In this document: piece by piece, positions 16,992 through 26,234 of the stretch
How positions within the stretch are numbered: the first letter of the stretch is position 1
Layout of the letters: each line of letters starts with the position of its first letter
DNA from: Cyclobacteriaceae bacterium
Lineage (GTDB): Bacteria; Bacteroidota; Bacteroidia; Cytophagales; Cyclobacteriaceae
Length of the DNA stretch: 64,000 nt
Reading direction: 5' to 3'
Assembly (NCBI GenBank): GCA_016787665.1
Contig: JAEUUC010000007.1
Coordinates: 310,001 to 374,000, forward strand
The notes under the pieces: model-generated
The model's input: only the letters and a program-made list of their open reading frames with translations
Databases searched by the model: none
Told to the model about the DNA's origin: nothing
Position numbers and translations under genes: made by a program

Positions 16992-17758
16992 CACGGCATG
17001 CTGCCCGCTACTGCTGTGTTTTCTTCCAGCAGTTCGCGCATCTGATGCTCGTCCCATTGGTGCCACCACTGCCGCAGTTCTGCAATATCGGCTTGCAGGC
17101 AGGGGTACAATTGAGCGTTCGGTACCCGCGGCATCATCCCCAGGGCCAGGTGACTAGTGCCGAGCCCGCCCGTCCATTCAAAGTGGCCGGGGTCATAGAG
17201 ATGCCGCCAGCGGCCACCCCAGCGCAGGCCCAGTTTTTCGCCCTCGAGGCCCACCTTTCGCCATAGCGTTCGATTGTCCCACTGCGCCACGGAATCAATC
17301 ATGGGCACCACATCGATTGCCAATCCATACTGGTGTTTAGACCGGCCTGCCTTGCTGCGGGTATATTTCTTACCCATTGCCTTGTATTCGTTTTGCTTGC
17401 TGGGCGAGCGGTACGTTTCTACGATGGCTAGCTCGATCCCCTTTTTTTTGCAGTTGTAAATCAGCAATTGAACGCGGTCGCGGAAGTAGGGATGAAGGGC
17501 TGATAAGTCGGCTACCATCGTGAGTTGCCCTCGGTTCTTCCCGAACGCGAAGTTGGAAACCGTTTTCCAGGCGAAGGGCATGGCGGGTTCAGATGGATCG
17601 GGCAGGGGCAGCGGCTCTGCGCGTACAAAGGTACCGGCCAGGTCAACGTGTAACTCCAGGTGCTGGTCTGCATAGGGCGGCACCTGTGCGTTGGACACTT
17701 CCGCGAGTAACCAAAAGGCCCCCAAAAATGCCAAAATCCGTAGGTTCACACTTTTCAC
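16991..17758 (-). CDS. Exported M15-family D,D-/L,D-peptidase (VanY/CwlK-like)
   Basis: I start it at GTG 17758 (VKSVNLRILAFLGAFWLLAE, a signal peptide of about 25 residues ending NAQ), 255 residues in all. The frame has an earlier ATG at 17842, but that would lie inside the SDR gene and upstream of the -7 element at 17763-17770. A second GTG at 17749 is possible. The zinc-peptidase motifs are SKHQYGLAIDVVP (SxHxxGxAxD) and DPGHFEW (the second histidine). VETYRSPSKQNEY precedes them, as in L-alanyl-D-glutamate and D-Ala-D-Ala peptidases. It should cleave peptidoglycan stem peptides in the periplasm. Its stop shares one base with the GH1 start. Confidence 0.88.
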   Translation of the reverse strand: MKSVNLRILAFLGAFWLLAEVSNAQVPPYADQHLELHVDLAGTFVRAEPLPLPDPSEPAMPFAWKTVSNFAFGKNRGQLTMVADLSALHPYFRDRVQLLIYNCKKKGIELAIVETYRSPSKQNEYKAMGKKYTRSKAGRSKHQYGLAIDVVPMIDSVAQWDNRTLWRKVGLEGEKLGLRWGGRWRHLYDPGHFEWTGGLGTSHLALGMMPRVPNAQLYPCLQADIAELRQWWHQWDEHQMRELLEENTAVAGSMP

Positions 17759-17762
17759 GGTG

Positions 17763-17770
17763 CAAAAATA
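17763..17770 (-). promoter_or_regulatory. Bacteroidota -7 element (TATTTTTG) for the M15 peptidase
   Basis: TATTTTTG on the minus strand matches TAnnTTTG exactly and ends four bases before GTG 17758. This suggests a leaderless GTG start, or a leader of about nine bases if GTG 17749 is used. Confidence 0.5.
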
Positions 17771-17781
17771 GAGATTCTGCA

Positions 17782-18483
17782 CTACATGCCGCGCACCGAA
17801 GACATGCCGCCATCCACCGCCAGGATTTGCCCTGTTACCCAAGCCGAATCGGGCGTGAGCAAAAACCGCGCAGCGGTAGCAATGTCATCGGCATTTCCCA
17901 CGCGCTTGAGCGGGTGGCGGTCGCCTGAGGCTTTTCGTTTTTCTTCCGATGTCAGCAGCCGGCCGGCCAACGGTGTGTCGGTTAATGACGGAGCCACGGC
18001 ATTGACCCGAATGACGGGGGCAAACTCAGCGGCCAGTGACCTTGTGATTCCCTCAAGCGCGCCCTTCGCGGCCGCAATCGAAGCATGAAACGGCATACCC
18101 TGTGATACGGCTACCGTACTGAAGAACACAATGGATGCTCGGGGGCTTGCCTTCAGTTTCGGTAGCAACGCGCGGGTGCACCGCACCGCACTCAAAACGT
18201 TTAGTTGAAAGTCATCAAGAAACTCTGCATCCGACAATCGGTGAAAGGGTTTTAGGTTAATGCTGCCGGGGCAATAGGCGAATCCATCTAACGCATCGGG
18301 AAGTGCAAGGGCAGCGGCATCGCCCGTCAGGGCATCAAAAGCCAGATGGTTCGTGCGCGGCTCGCCTGTCAACCGCCTCGAGGCTGTCCATACCTCATGC
18401 CCACGTTCAATTAATTGTTGGGTCAAGGCCAAACCAATGCCTGAGGTGCCACCGATAATAAGATATTTCCCCTGATCGTTCAT
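17782..18483 (-). CDS. SDR-family oxidoreductase lacking the canonical catalytic tyrosine
   Basis: The protein is 233 residues from ATG 18483 (MNDQGKYLIIGGTSGIGLAL). The dinucleotide-binding GGTSGIG motif is at about residues 10-16, and the C-terminal GQILAVDGGMSSVRG closes the fold as in classical short-chain dehydrogenases. The active-site segment reads FHASIAAAKGALEG. The lysine is present, but the position four residues before it, normally Tyr of YxxxK, is Ile. I recall other Bacteroidota SDRs of this type, so it may define a subfamily. The substrate is unknown. It diverges from trmH by 47 bases and is followed 24 bases later by the peptidase gene. Confidence 0.85.
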   Translation of the reverse strand: MNDQGKYLIIGGTSGIGLALTQQLIERGHEVWTASRRLTGEPRTNHLAFDALTGDAAALALPDALDGFAYCPGSINLKPFHRLSDAEFLDDFQLNVLSAVRCTRALLPKLKASPRASIVFFSTVAVSQGMPFHASIAAAKGALEGITRSLAAEFAPVIRVNAVAPSLTDTPLAGRLLTSEEKRKASGDRHPLKRVGNADDIATAARFLLTPDSAWVTGQILAVDGGMSSVRGM

Positions 18484-18530
18484 CTTTGCCGAAGTTTGCA
18501 CGAACAACACGGGCTGCTCTTATTTGTTTC

Positions 18531-19220
18531 ATGACGGAAGACGAAAAAAACAGACGATTGATTGCCTTTCTGGAGCAATATGCCACGGAACATAAGCGAA
18601 GCTTTATGGACCGTGTGCTTCAGCAGCGGACACGCCATGTTACCGTGGTGATGGAGGATATTTATCAGTCGCAGAATACCAGTGCGGTAATCCGTACATG
18701 TGAATGTCTGGGGCTTCAGGAGGTGCACATCGTGGAGAATTACAGCAAATACGGAACGAATAAGAAAGTCCTGAAGGGCTCACAATATTGGATTGATTTG
18801 GTGCGCCACAAATCGCGATCGGCCGATAATGCCGTGGCCTGTTTCCGTCAACTCAAGGAGCAGGGGTACCGCATTTTGGTAACCGATCCATCGCCCGATG
18901 GTGTTTCAATACATGACGTGGATGTGGATACGCGCCTGGCGCTGGTCATGGGTAACGAGCAACGCGGTATTTCAGACCAGGCATTGGCGATGGCCGATCA
19001 AAAGGTTCACATTCCGATGTTCGGGTTTACCGAGAGCCTGAACATTTCGGTGAGCACGGCCATTTGCCTGAGTACATTGCTGGCCAAACTCCGCCAACGT
19101 AACGATGTGGGCTGGCATTTGTCGGATGAAGAGCAGATTCGCATTCGGTTGAAGTGGCTGCGCAACGTAGTTAAGCGCTCCGATCTTCTGGAGCGTGAGT
19201 TTCTGAAGTCCATTTCGTAA
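18531..19220 (+). CDS. trmH: tRNA (guanosine-2'-O)-methyltransferase, SpoU/TrmH family
   Basis: The protein is 229 residues from ATG 18531 (MTEDEKNRRLIAFLEQYATE); the in-frame start at 18486 would add residues unlike the family. TrmH methylates the ribose of G18 in tRNA using S-adenosylmethionine. The three SPOUT motifs are clear: NTSAVIRTCECLG (motif 1, catalytic arginine and asparagine), LVMGNEQRGIS (motif 2) and IPMFGFTESLNISVSTAI (motif 3, trefoil knot). N- and C-terminal helical extensions, including RIRLKWLRNVVKRSD, match TrmH rather than RlmB. The downstream gene has its own promoter overlapping the trmH stop codon. Confidence 0.92.
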   Translation: MTEDEKNRRLIAFLEQYATEHKRSFMDRVLQQRTRHVTVVMEDIYQSQNTSAVIRTCECLGLQEVHIVENYSKYGTNKKVLKGSQYWIDLVRHKSRSADNAVACFRQLKEQGYRILVTDPSPDGVSIHDVDVDTRLALVMGNEQRGISDQALAMADQKVHIPMFGFTESLNISVSTAICLSTLLAKLRQRNDVGWHLSDEEQIRIRLKWLRNVVKRSDLLEREFLKSIS

Positions 19221-19225
19221 ATTTG
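19218..19225 (+). promoter_or_regulatory. Bacteroidota -7 element (TAAATTTG) for the SanA-like gene
   Basis: TAAATTTG matches TAnnTTTG, begins within the trmH stop codon (19218-19220) and ends 21 bases before ATG 19247. Confidence 0.55.
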
Positions 19226-19246
19226 TTTGGCTTTAATTGAATCTCA

Positions 19247-19891
19247 ATGTGGGGGAAGCGGTTGCTGAGGTGGGGTAGTGTCGCGGTGGTTGTGATGGTG
19301 GCGTTTGTGTTTGCTTCCAATATCTGGATCATTCGGAGCACGCACCACCAGGTTATCACAAACATCAGCGATTTGCCTTCGCAGGATGTGGCTCTTGTTT
19401 TGGGTACCAGTCACCGGCTGGCCAATGGCTCGCCCAATCCCTTTTTTAACAACCGCATTGAAGCGGCAGCAGCGCTGTACGCGCAGGGAAAGATTACTCA
19501 CGTGCTGGTGAGCGGTGACAATCGGACCCAGTATTACAACGAGCCGGTGGAAATGAAGAAAGCGTTGGTGAAGGCAGGTGTGCCCGATTCTGCTATTACG
19601 CTTGACTTCGCTGGCCTACGCACCCTGGATTCCATTGTTCGCAGCAAAGAAATTTTTGGACAGAATAAGCTCGTCATCATCACCCAACCGTTTCACAGCT
19701 ATCGTGCCCTGTTTATCAGCCAGTACTATCAAATTGATGCCGTGGCGTTGGTAGCCGAGGAGCCCCGCAATCATCCAGCCGCGCAGGTGCATTGGCGCGA
19801 GTACTTGGCGCGAACAAAGGCTGTGCTGGATCTGTACGTGCTAAAAACAGAACCCCGTCATATGGGCCAGCGGGAGCCCATTCGCATCTAA
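19247..19891 (+). CDS. sanA: SanA/ElyC-like DUF218 envelope protein
   Basis: The 214-residue protein has one N-terminal membrane anchor (about residues 8-27) and a periplasmic DUF218 domain. Family motifs are ALVLGTSHRLANGSPNPFF (about 50-68), NRIEAAAALYAQGKI, VLVSGDN, NEPVEMKKALVKAGVP, FAGLRTLDS and VIITQPFHSYRALFI. This order matches E. coli SanA, which is linked to the vancomycin barrier and envelope integrity at high temperature. The molecular reaction is unknown. It has its own promoter and lies between trmH and a DUF5686 outer-membrane protein gene. Confidence 0.85.
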   Translation: MWGKRLLRWGSVAVVVMVAFVFASNIWIIRSTHHQVITNISDLPSQDVALVLGTSHRLANGSPNPFFNNRIEAAAALYAQGKITHVLVSGDNRTQYYNEPVEMKKALVKAGVPDSAITLDFAGLRTLDSIVRSKEIFGQNKLVIITQPFHSYRALFISQYYQIDAVALVAEEPRNHPAAQVHWREYLARTKAVLDLYVLKTEPRHMGQREPIRI

Positions 19892-19939
19892 ACAGGTGTT
19901 AGCGGCTGAGGCGTGCAACCGTTCACCGCCAATAATCGT

Positions 19940-19947
19940 TAATTTTG
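19940..19947 (+). promoter_or_regulatory. Bacteroidota -7 element (TAATTTTG) for the DUF5686 gene
   Basis: TAATTTTG matches TAnnTTTG exactly and ends 15 bases before GTG 19963. It overlaps the possible TTG start at 19945, which can therefore be excluded. Confidence 0.6.
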
Positions 19948-19962
19948 TGTTTCGATTTTTTT

Positions 19963-22467
19963 GTGTTGAGAGCATTTCCCCGGTTTATCCTCCTTTTTGC
20001 CATGGGGTTACCCCTTTGGCCGGCATATGCGCAGGAAACCATTGTAAAAGGAAAGGTGACGGATGCTAATTCCGGTGATCCGATTCCTTTTGCCAACGTG
20101 GTTTTCAAAGGAACATCCGTGGGCACAACTACGGATTTTGATGGGAACTACCTTATCCGAACCAATAATCCAACCGATACCCTTCAGGTTTCGTACGTGG
20201 GATATCTGCTCAAGACAAAACCGGTAAAGAGAGGAATAACCCAGATCATCAACTTCCAGTTGGACGAGGAGCGCACTTCCTTACAAGAGGTGGTGGTTTA
20301 TGCCGGGGAAAACCCGGCCTTCGACATTCTCCGAAAGGTAGTACGCAACAAGGACCGGAATGATAAACGCAAGTTGACCGCTTACGAATACGACACCTAT
20401 ACCAAAATTGAGGTAGACGTGGATAAAATAAGCGAAGAACTTCGTGAACGAAAGATCATGAAGAAGATTTCAGCCGTGCTGGATAGTGTGGATCGTATTG
20501 CGGGTGAAGATGGCAAGCCGATCCTGCCGCTGTTCATTACGGAAGCGGTGTCAAAGGTGTATTACCGGGATGCACCATCGCTGAAGAAAGAGCACATCCT
20601 CAAGTCGAAGATCAGTGGAGTAGGGGTGGAGGATGGATCGTTGGTCACGCAGGTCATCGGCTCTTCCTTTCAGGAGTATAATTTCTACGAAAACTGGCTG
20701 ACGATTCTAAATAAGGAATTTGTATCTCCGATCGCGGACAGTTGGCGGCTGTATTACGATTACGACCTCACGGATAGCCTGATGCTCGGAGGCGATTTTT
20801 GTTACCGGCTCGACTTCTTTCCGAGAAGCCCGCAGGACCTCGCATTTGCCGGCACCATTTGGATTACCAAAGCGCATTACGCCCTCAAACAAATCGATGC
20901 TACCGTGGGTGCACAGGCCAACATCAACTTTGTGGAGAAGATCAAGATACAGCAAGAGTTACAAAAGACGGAGTTGGGGTACTGGCTGCCGGTGAAAAAC
21001 CGGGTGTTGATTGATGTGGGCGAACTGTCGAAGAATTCAGCCGGGATGCTGGCCAAGTTCTACACCAGCAACCGAAACTTTGTGGTAAATCAGCCGCGCC
21101 CGCCTGCCTTCTACGAGCCGCCAATTCTTACGGCTGAGGATGCCCGTCAGCCGGAGCCGGATGTAACGTGGGATACCCTGCGTCACGAACCGCTCACGTC
21201 AACCGAAAAGAACGTGTACCGCATGATTGACACACTCAAAAGCATCCCGGTTATTCGAACGTATACGGACATCATCAAAACGCTGGTGAGTGGTTACTTC
21301 AAAGCCGGTAAGGTGGATGTTGGACCTTATTTGGGGCTCGCGTCCTGGAATACGATCGAAGGCGTTCGCCTCCAGGCTGGTTTGCGTACCAATGCTAAAT
21401 TCAGCCGCAGGTGGGTGTTTGCCGCCCAGTTGGGATACGGATTTGACGATCAGCGGATAAAGTACTTTGCGTCTGCCCAACGAATTCTTTCCCGTGACCG
21501 GTGGACCACGCTGACCCTAAGCGCCCACCGCGACCTGGGTAGAATTGGTATTGATGAAGACAATCTGGTAGATAATCCCATCTTCCTGGCCGCATCGCGT
21601 TGGGGAAATTTCAGACGGGGCTATTACAGTTACGACAACCGGGTAACGTTTAAGCGCGAGCTATTCAAAGGTTTTTCCGGCAAAGTGATGGCCCGGTACT
21701 TCACGTTTGAACCTACGTTTGCGTTTGGGTATGTGGCTAACCCGGAAGATGTCAATTCACCCGTCATCGATCAATACCAGTCGGCTGAGGTGGTGCTCGA
21801 ATCTCGGTATGCCCGCGATGAACTTTTCCTGCAAAACGACAACGAGCGCATCAGCCTGGGCACCAATAAATGGCCGGTCATTACGCTTCGTTATACCCGT
21901 GGCTTCAGTGGTGTTATGAGCAGCGATTTTGATTACGATAAGTTGCGGCTGTCGGTCACGAAACGTATGGCGGCCGGCACGCTGGGCGTGGGCTATGTGA
22001 CGTTGCAGAGCGAATATGTTTTCAATACGATTCCGTACCCGCTGCTTTCGCTCCACCTGGGTAATCAAACCCCCATTTATTCACCGGTTACCTTTAACCT
22101 CATGAATTTTGGCGAATTTGTAAGTGACCACTATGTGTCCCTTCAGTATCGGCACTATTTTGAAGGATTCCTGTTTAACCGTGTGCCTTTACTTCGCAAG
22201 CTGAACTGGCGCATGCTGGCAACCGCCAATGTGTTGATGGGTGGCATGCGCGACTCCAACCAGGCCTTGATTGCTGCGCAAACTCCGGATGGCGAACCTA
22301 CCTTGCTGCCGGGGTTCCTGGACAGCCGGCCCTATGTGGAATTGGGCTACGGAGTGGAAAACATCTTCCGCTTTCTGCGTGTTGACTTTGTACATCGCCT
22401 GACGTACCTCGATCGTCCGGATGTTCGTAACTTCGGTATACTCTTTACCGCGCAGTTCCAGCTGTAA
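19963..22467 (+). CDS. DUF5686 outer-membrane protein with carboxypeptidase-regulatory-like domain
   Basis: The protein is about 834 residues from GTG 19963, which begins a plausible signal peptide ([20 protein letters not shown], ending AYAQ). No ATG is available in frame before the signal sequence. Residues about 30-110 form a carboxypeptidase-like beta-sandwich ([33 protein letters not shown]). The body is the DUF5686 region ([20 protein letters not shown], then predicted strands), and the last 350 residues have the alternating aromatic pattern of a beta-barrel, ending FTAQFQL. Such proteins are widespread in Bacteroidota outer membranes; their role is unproven. Confidence 0.88.
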   Translation: MLRAFPRFILLFAMGLPLWPAYAQETIVKGKVTDANSGDPIPFANVVFKGTSVGTTTDFDGNYLIRTNNPTDTLQVSYVGYLLKTKPVKRGITQIINFQLDEERTSLQEVVVYAGENPAFDILRKVVRNKDRNDKRKLTAYEYDTYTKIEVDVDKISEELRERKIMKKISAVLDSVDRIAGEDGKPILPLFITEAVSKVYYRDAPSLKKEHILKSKISGVGVEDGSLVTQVIGSSFQEYNFYENWLTILNKEFVSPIADSWRLYYDYDLTDSLMLGGDFCYRLDFFPRSPQDLAFAGTIWITKAHYALKQIDATVGAQANINFVEKIKIQQELQKTELGYWLPVKNRVLIDVGELSKNSAGMLAKFYTSNRNFVVNQPRPPAFYEPPILTAEDARQPEPDVTWDTLRHEPLTSTEKNVYRMIDTLKSIPVIRTYTDIIKTLVSGYFKAGKVDVGPYLGLASWNTIEGVRLQAGLRTNAKFSRRWVFAAQLGYGFDDQRIKYFASAQRILSRDRWTTLTLSAHRDLGRIGIDEDNLVDNPIFLAASRWGNFRRGYYSYDNRVTFKRELFKGFSGKVMARYFTFEPTFAFGYVANPEDVNSPVIDQYQSAEVVLESRYARDELFLQNDNERISLGTNKWPVITLRYTRGFSGVMSSDFDYDKLRLSVTKRMAAGTLGVGYVTLQSEYVFNTIPYPLLSLHLGNQTPIYSPVTFNLMNFGEFVSDHYVSLQYRHYFEGFLFNRVPLLRKLNWRMLATANVLMGGMRDSNQALIAAQTPDGEPTLLPGFLDSRPYVELGYGVENIFRFLRVDFVHRLTYLDRPDVRNFGILFTAQFQL

Positions 22468-22487
22468 AGCGCTTCGTCCATTTCGGC

Positions 22488-22495
22488 TATATTTG
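22488..22495 (+). promoter_or_regulatory. Bacteroidota -7 element (TATATTTG) for the thrS operon
   Basis: TATATTTG matches TAnnTTTG and ends 16 bases before ATG 22512, giving the thrS-infC-rpmI-rplT operon a short leader with no room for a T-box. Confidence 0.6.
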
Positions 22496-22511
22496 CAGCC
22501 TTATTGTAGAT

Positions 22512-24449
22512 ATGAGTCAGGTAAACATCACACTGCCCGATGGAAGCATTCGTACGTTTCCCTCCGCGGTGAAAGGAATCGAGATTGCGCAAAGCATAAG
22601 CGAAGGTTTAGCCCGTAATGCACTTGCCATTGAAGTGAATGGAGAGATTTGGGATCTGTCGCGGTCCATTCACCAGGATGCCGCGATACGCATCTTTACA
22701 TGGAACGATAAAGGCGGCAAGTACGCCTTTTGGCATTCATCGGCTCACCTGCTGGCCGAAGCGCTCGAAGCGCTTTACCCGGGCGTAAAGTTTGGTATCG
22801 GGCCACCGATTGAAAATGGTTTTTATTACGATGTCGACCTGGGCGATCGCGCCTTTGGGGAGGAAGATCTGCTGGCGGTAGAGAAGAAGATGGCCGAGTT
22901 GGCCAAAGCGAATAACGCGTTTCAACGCAGTGAGGTAAGCAAGGCCGAGGCCATCGGTTATTTTACGCAGAAGCAGGATCCCTACAAGGTTGAATTATTG
23001 AACGATCTGGCTGATGGTAGCATCACGTTTTACAAACAGGGTAACTTCACGGATTTGTGTCGCGGTCCGCACATTCCGCACACCGGACTGATTAAGGCGA
23101 TCAAGCTTACCAATGTGGCTGGCGCGTATTGGCGCGGGAACGAAAAGAACAAAATGCTCACGCGCATTTATGGCATCACCTTCCCCAAGCAGAAAGAACT
23201 GGAAGAATATATTCATCTGCTGGAGGAGGCGAAAAAGCGCGACCACCGCAAACTGGGCAAAGAGTTGGAACTGTTTGCATTTTCGGAAAAGGTTGGCATG
23301 GGCTTGCCGTTGTGGTTGCCGAAAGGCACCATTTTGCGCGAGCGCCTGGAGCAGTTCATGCGCAAGGCACAGGTAAAGGCCGGCTACGATCCCGTAGTAA
23401 CGCCCCATATTGGCGGCAAGCAGTTGTACGTCACGTCCGGGCACTATGAGAAATACGGCAAAGACTCGTTTCAACCGATTCATACCCCAGATGAGGGTGA
23501 GCAGTTCCTTTTGAAGCCCATGAACTGCCCGCATCACTGCGAGATTTATAAAGTAAAACCACGGTCGTACAAAGATCTGCCGATTCGTCTGGCGGAATTT
23601 GGCACCGTGTACCGCTACGAGCAAAGCGGAGAGTTACATGGCCTTACGCGCGTGCGCGGCTTCACGCAAGATGATGCTCACATTTTCTGCCGGCCCGATC
23701 AGGTCAAGGAGGAATTTGTGAAAGTAATTGATCTTGTGCTGTTTGTTTTCAAGTCTTTGGGATTCGAAAATTATACGGCCCAGGTATCGTTGCGCGACCC
23801 CGACAATAAATCCAAATACATCGGGGCCGATGAACTGTGGGAGAGGGCCGAGCGTGAGATTCAGGAAGCAGCCGATGAGCGTGGATTAAAGACGGTAGCC
23901 GTCAAGGGCGAGGCCGCCTTTTACGGGCCCAAGCTGGACTTTATGGTCAAGGACGCCCTGGGGCGAAGTTGGCAGTTGGGGACCATTCAGGTGGATTACA
24001 ACCTGCCGGATCGCTTTGAACTGGAGTACATTGGCTCCGACAACCAGCGCCACAGGCCTGTGATGATCCACCGCGCTCCGTTCGGTTCCATGGAACGGTT
24101 TGTAGCCGTGTTGATCGAGCATTGCGCGGGCAACTTCCCGCTTTGGCTTGCCCCCGAACAAATCGCGGTTTTGCCCATTTCCGAAAAGTTCAATGACTAC
24201 GCGAAGCAAGTGCTGGATACCCTGAAAGACCGGGATATTCGAGGCTTTTTGGATGACCGTGACGAAAAAATTGGCCGGAAAATTCGGGATGCGGAAGTAA
24301 GTAAGGTGCCGTATATGCTGATTGTGGGCGAAAAAGAGGCGGCTGAAGGCAAAGTGGCCGTGCGCAAGCACGGTGAGGGCGACAAAGGCGCGCTTCTGCT
24401 TTCGGAGTTTTCCAGCCAGTATGCCCACGACTTTGCGATGCCCTCATGA
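22512..24449 (+). CDS. thrS: Threonine--tRNA ligase
   Basis: This class II aminoacyl-tRNA synthetase has 645 residues, normal for bacterial ThrRS. Domains in order are: TGS (about 1-62, [11 protein letters not shown]), the editing domain (about 65-240; [13 protein letters not shown] contains the HxxxH zinc-like motif, with CRGPHIP later), the catalytic core (about 245-535; motif 2 near [20 protein letters not shown], zinc ligands including [12 protein letters not shown], and motif 3 [11 protein letters not shown]) and the anticodon-binding domain (about 540-645). It leads the conserved thrS-infC-rpmI-rplT order, 89 bases before infC. Confidence 0.97.
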   Translation: MSQVNITLPDGSIRTFPSAVKGIEIAQSISEGLARNALAIEVNGEIWDLSRSIHQDAAIRIFTWNDKGGKYAFWHSSAHLLAEALEALYPGVKFGIGPPIENGFYYDVDLGDRAFGEEDLLAVEKKMAELAKANNAFQRSEVSKAEAIGYFTQKQDPYKVELLNDLADGSITFYKQGNFTDLCRGPHIPHTGLIKAIKLTNVAGAYWRGNEKNKMLTRIYGITFPKQKELEEYIHLLEEAKKRDHRKLGKELELFAFSEKVGMGLPLWLPKGTILRERLEQFMRKAQVKAGYDPVVTPHIGGKQLYVTSGHYEKYGKDSFQPIHTPDEGEQFLLKPMNCPHHCEIYKVKPRSYKDLPIRLAEFGTVYRYEQSGELHGLTRVRGFTQDDAHIFCRPDQVKEEFVKVIDLVLFVFKSLGFENYTAQVSLRDPDNKSKYIGADELWERAEREIQEAADERGLKTVAVKGEAAFYGPKLDFMVKDALGRSWQLGTIQVDYNLPDRFELEYIGSDNQRHRPVMIHRAPFGSMERFVAVLIEHCAGNFPLWLAPEQIAVLPISEKFNDYAKQVLDTLKDRDIRGFLDDRDEKIGRKIRDAEVSKVPYMLIVGEKEAAEGKVAVRKHGEGDKGALLLSEFSSQYAHDFAMPS

Positions 24450-24538
24450 AACGGTAAAAATTCGTTTTCAGGCCAAATTTGCAGGATTGCGGATTTGTCC
24501 GATATTTGCACCCTGTTTTTAAAACTTAAACCCAATAA

Positions 24539-25138
24539 GTGGCATTTAAACCCAGTTTCAGCGGAAGCCGACCTCCGAACAGGCCCGGCAACAGACCTTA
24601 CGGCCGGCCCTTCCGGCAGAATGTAAAGGAAGAACCCTATCGTATCAATGAGCGCATTTTGGCTCAGCGTGTGCGGGTGGTGGGCGAAAACATCAAAGTT
24701 GATGTTTATCCTACTTCCGTTGCCATCAAGATGGCGCAGGACTTAGGACTGGATCTGGTGGAAATTTCACCGAATGCTGATCCTCCGGTTTGTAAAATAA
24801 TCGAGTACAGCAAGTTTAAGTACGAACAGAAGAAGAAGCAGAAGGAGATCAAAGCGAACGCGCAGAAGACCGTTGTAAAGGAAATTCGGTTTGGTCCCAA
24901 CACAGACGATCATGACTTCAACTTTAAGGTGAAGCATGCGCTGAAGTTTTTGGCTGAGGGAGCGAAGGTAAAAGCCTACGTTCACTTTGCCGGCCGTTCG
25001 ATTGTGTACAAGGAGCGGGGTGAGATTTTGTTGTTGAAGTTTGCCCAATCCCTTGAAGAAGTCGGCAAAGTAGAGGAGATGCCGAGACTGGAGGGGAAGC
25101 GCATGTACATGATGGTAGCCCCGAAAGGAAAGAAGTGA
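24539..25138 (+). CDS. infC: Translation initiation factor IF-3
   Basis: IF-3 binds the 30S subunit and checks start codons. The 199 residues begin with a GTG at 24539, a basic Arg/Pro-rich extension of about 30 residues, then the N domain ([35 protein letters not shown]), the lysine-rich linker ([13 protein letters not shown]) and the C domain ([38 protein letters not shown]). Non-ATG starts are typical of infC, because IF-3 discriminates against them and so can limit its own synthesis (established in enterobacteria with AUU; inferred here). It is followed 17 bases later by rpmI. Confidence 0.96.
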   Translation: MAFKPSFSGSRPPNRPGNRPYGRPFRQNVKEEPYRINERILAQRVRVVGENIKVDVYPTSVAIKMAQDLGLDLVEISPNADPPVCKIIEYSKFKYEQKKKQKEIKANAQKTVVKEIRFGPNTDDHDFNFKVKHALKFLAEGAKVKAYVHFAGRSIVYKERGEILLLKFAQSLEEVGKVEEMPRLEGKRMYMMVAPKGKK

Positions 25139-25155
25139 TTTTAAATTGAGATAAA

Positions 25156-25356
25156 ATGCCGAAGCTGAAAACAAAGTCAGGAGCCAAGAAAAGGTTCAAA
25201 GTAACCGGAAGCGGGAAGATCAAACGCAAGAAGGCCTACAAGAACCACATTCTGACCAAGAAGGAGACCAAACAGAAGCGGAGACTCGGAAATAAGACCA
25301 CCGTTAAGAAAGTTGACGAGGGTAATATCAAGCCGATGCTGCCGTATTTGGTATAA
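25156..25356 (+). CDS. rpmI: 50S ribosomal protein L35
   Basis: The 66-residue, strongly basic protein opens with the L35 signature [36 protein letters not shown] and [13 protein letters not shown] follow, as expected for the large-subunit protein L35. It lies 17 bases after infC and 79 bases before rplT. The rpmI-rplT spacer shows no conserved L20-binding fold that I can identify by eye. Confidence 0.97.
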   Translation: MPKLKTKSGAKKRFKVTGSGKIKRKKAYKNHILTKKETKQKRRLGNKTTVKKVDEGNIKPMLPYLV

Positions 25357-25435
25357 TAGGTTAATCAATGTTCAACCCGGTTTTTGGCTATAAGAGCCTG
25401 GCAACAGGACGCCAACAACCAAAAACAAAAAATGT

Positions 25436-25780
25436 ATGCCTCGTTCAGTAAACCACGTTGCATCACGCGCCCGCAGAAAGCGAGTGCTCGAATTGGCCAA
25501 AGGGTTCTTTGGTCGTAAGAAAAATGTATGGACGGTAGCCAAGAATGCTGTTGAAAAAGGTCTGGTGTATGCCTACCGCGATCGTAAAGCCAAGAAGCGT
25601 GACTTCCGGGCTTTGTGGATTGCCCGTATCAATGCCGGTGCCCGTTTGCACGGTATGTCTTACTCCGAGTTCATCGGTAAGGTGAAGAAAGCCGGAGTGG
25701 ACCTTAACCGAAAGGTGCTGGCTGACCTGGCCATGAATCACCCCGAAGCGTTTGAGGCCGTGGTGAAAAAAATCAAGTAA
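25436..25780 (+). CDS. rplT: 50S ribosomal protein L20
   Basis: The 114-residue basic protein begins [20 protein letters not shown] and contains [38 protein letters not shown] and [16 protein letters not shown], the normal L20 sequence. It is an early assembly protein of the 50S subunit and in other bacteria represses its own operon. It closes the thrS-infC-rpmI-rplT operon and is followed immediately by a strong intrinsic terminator. Confidence 0.97.
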   Translation: MPRSVNHVASRARRKRVLELAKGFFGRKKNVWTVAKNAVEKGLVYAYRDRKAKKRDFRALWIARINAGARLHGMSYSEFIGKVKKAGVDLNRKVLADLAMNHPEAFEAVVKKIK

Positions 25781-25783
25781 ATG

Positions 25784-25808
25784 AAAAGGGCCGCAAGGCC
25801 CTTTTTTT
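25784..25808 (+). terminator. Intrinsic terminator of the thrS-rplT operon
   Basis: A nine-base-pair stem (AAAAGGGCC / GGCCCTTTT) with a GCAA tetraloop runs into seven T residues. It begins four bases after the rplT stop. Confidence 0.92.
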
Positions 25809-25815
25809 GTTAACC

Positions 25816-26010
25816 ATGACACGGTCAAAAAAAATCTTCTTCGGATTCCTAGTTGCCTTCGTGTTCTTCATCGCGCTGGTGAGCTACGACATTAGCCGAA
25901 GGACCACCTTCCCGGGCTCCAAATCGCAACTGAAGGAACGCCTGAAAGAAAAGTACCTGCCGGCAGACTCGGTTAAAGCTGACTCGTCCAGGCTGCTCAA
26001 CGGGCAATAA
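25816..26010 (+). CDS. Small single-TM protein (hypothetical)
   Basis: The 64-residue protein is read from ATG 25816 (MTRSKKIFFGFLVAFVFFIA). A basic N-terminus precedes one membrane helix (about 8-26), and the hydrophilic remainder (SKSQLKERLKEKYLPADSVK) is helical. Only a few bases separate the rplT terminator from its start, so expression would depend on readthrough or on a promoter hidden in the terminator region. It is not recognised. The basic-then-hydrophobic N-terminus and regular composition suggest a real gene, but the evidence is modest. Confidence 0.6.
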   Translation: MTRSKKIFFGFLVAFVFFIALVSYDISRRTTFPGSKSQLKERLKEKYLPADSVKADSSRLLNGQ

Positions 26011-26112
26011 TGCAATTCATCAGGTATAATGGTAACTGGTCGGAATGACATAGGCGTCATTTGGAGCTGGCTATACCTTAGTGTCAGATTAAAGCCAACT
26101 ATAGACAAGATT

Positions 26113-26150
26113 ATCCCCCGGGGTCCAGGACTTTGGGGGATTTTCTTTTT
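26113..26150 (+). terminator. Probable intrinsic terminator after the small TM gene
   Basis: A seven-base-pair GC-rich stem (ATCCCCC at 26113-26119 / GGGGGAT at 26135-26141) with a 15-base loop is followed by a T-rich tail. The interval 26011-26234 otherwise holds only a short TGTAAC/GTTACA inverted repeat and no coding signal. Confidence 0.6.
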
Positions 26151-26234
26151 CAGCCCTGTCAATCGCGGGGCATTTCTTTTTTGTAACGTTTAGTTGTATG
26201 TTACAACATCTTTTTGCGCCAAACCTGTCGAATT

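Noticed and set aside
23886..24428. 180-codon minus-strand open frame
   Set aside because: Antisense to the catalytic and anticodon-binding region of thrS.
25357..25435. L20 autoregulatory RNA structure between rpmI and rplT
   Set aside because: The spacer position is suggestive, but no hairpin or helix-junction matching the known L20-binding fold could be drawn by eye.
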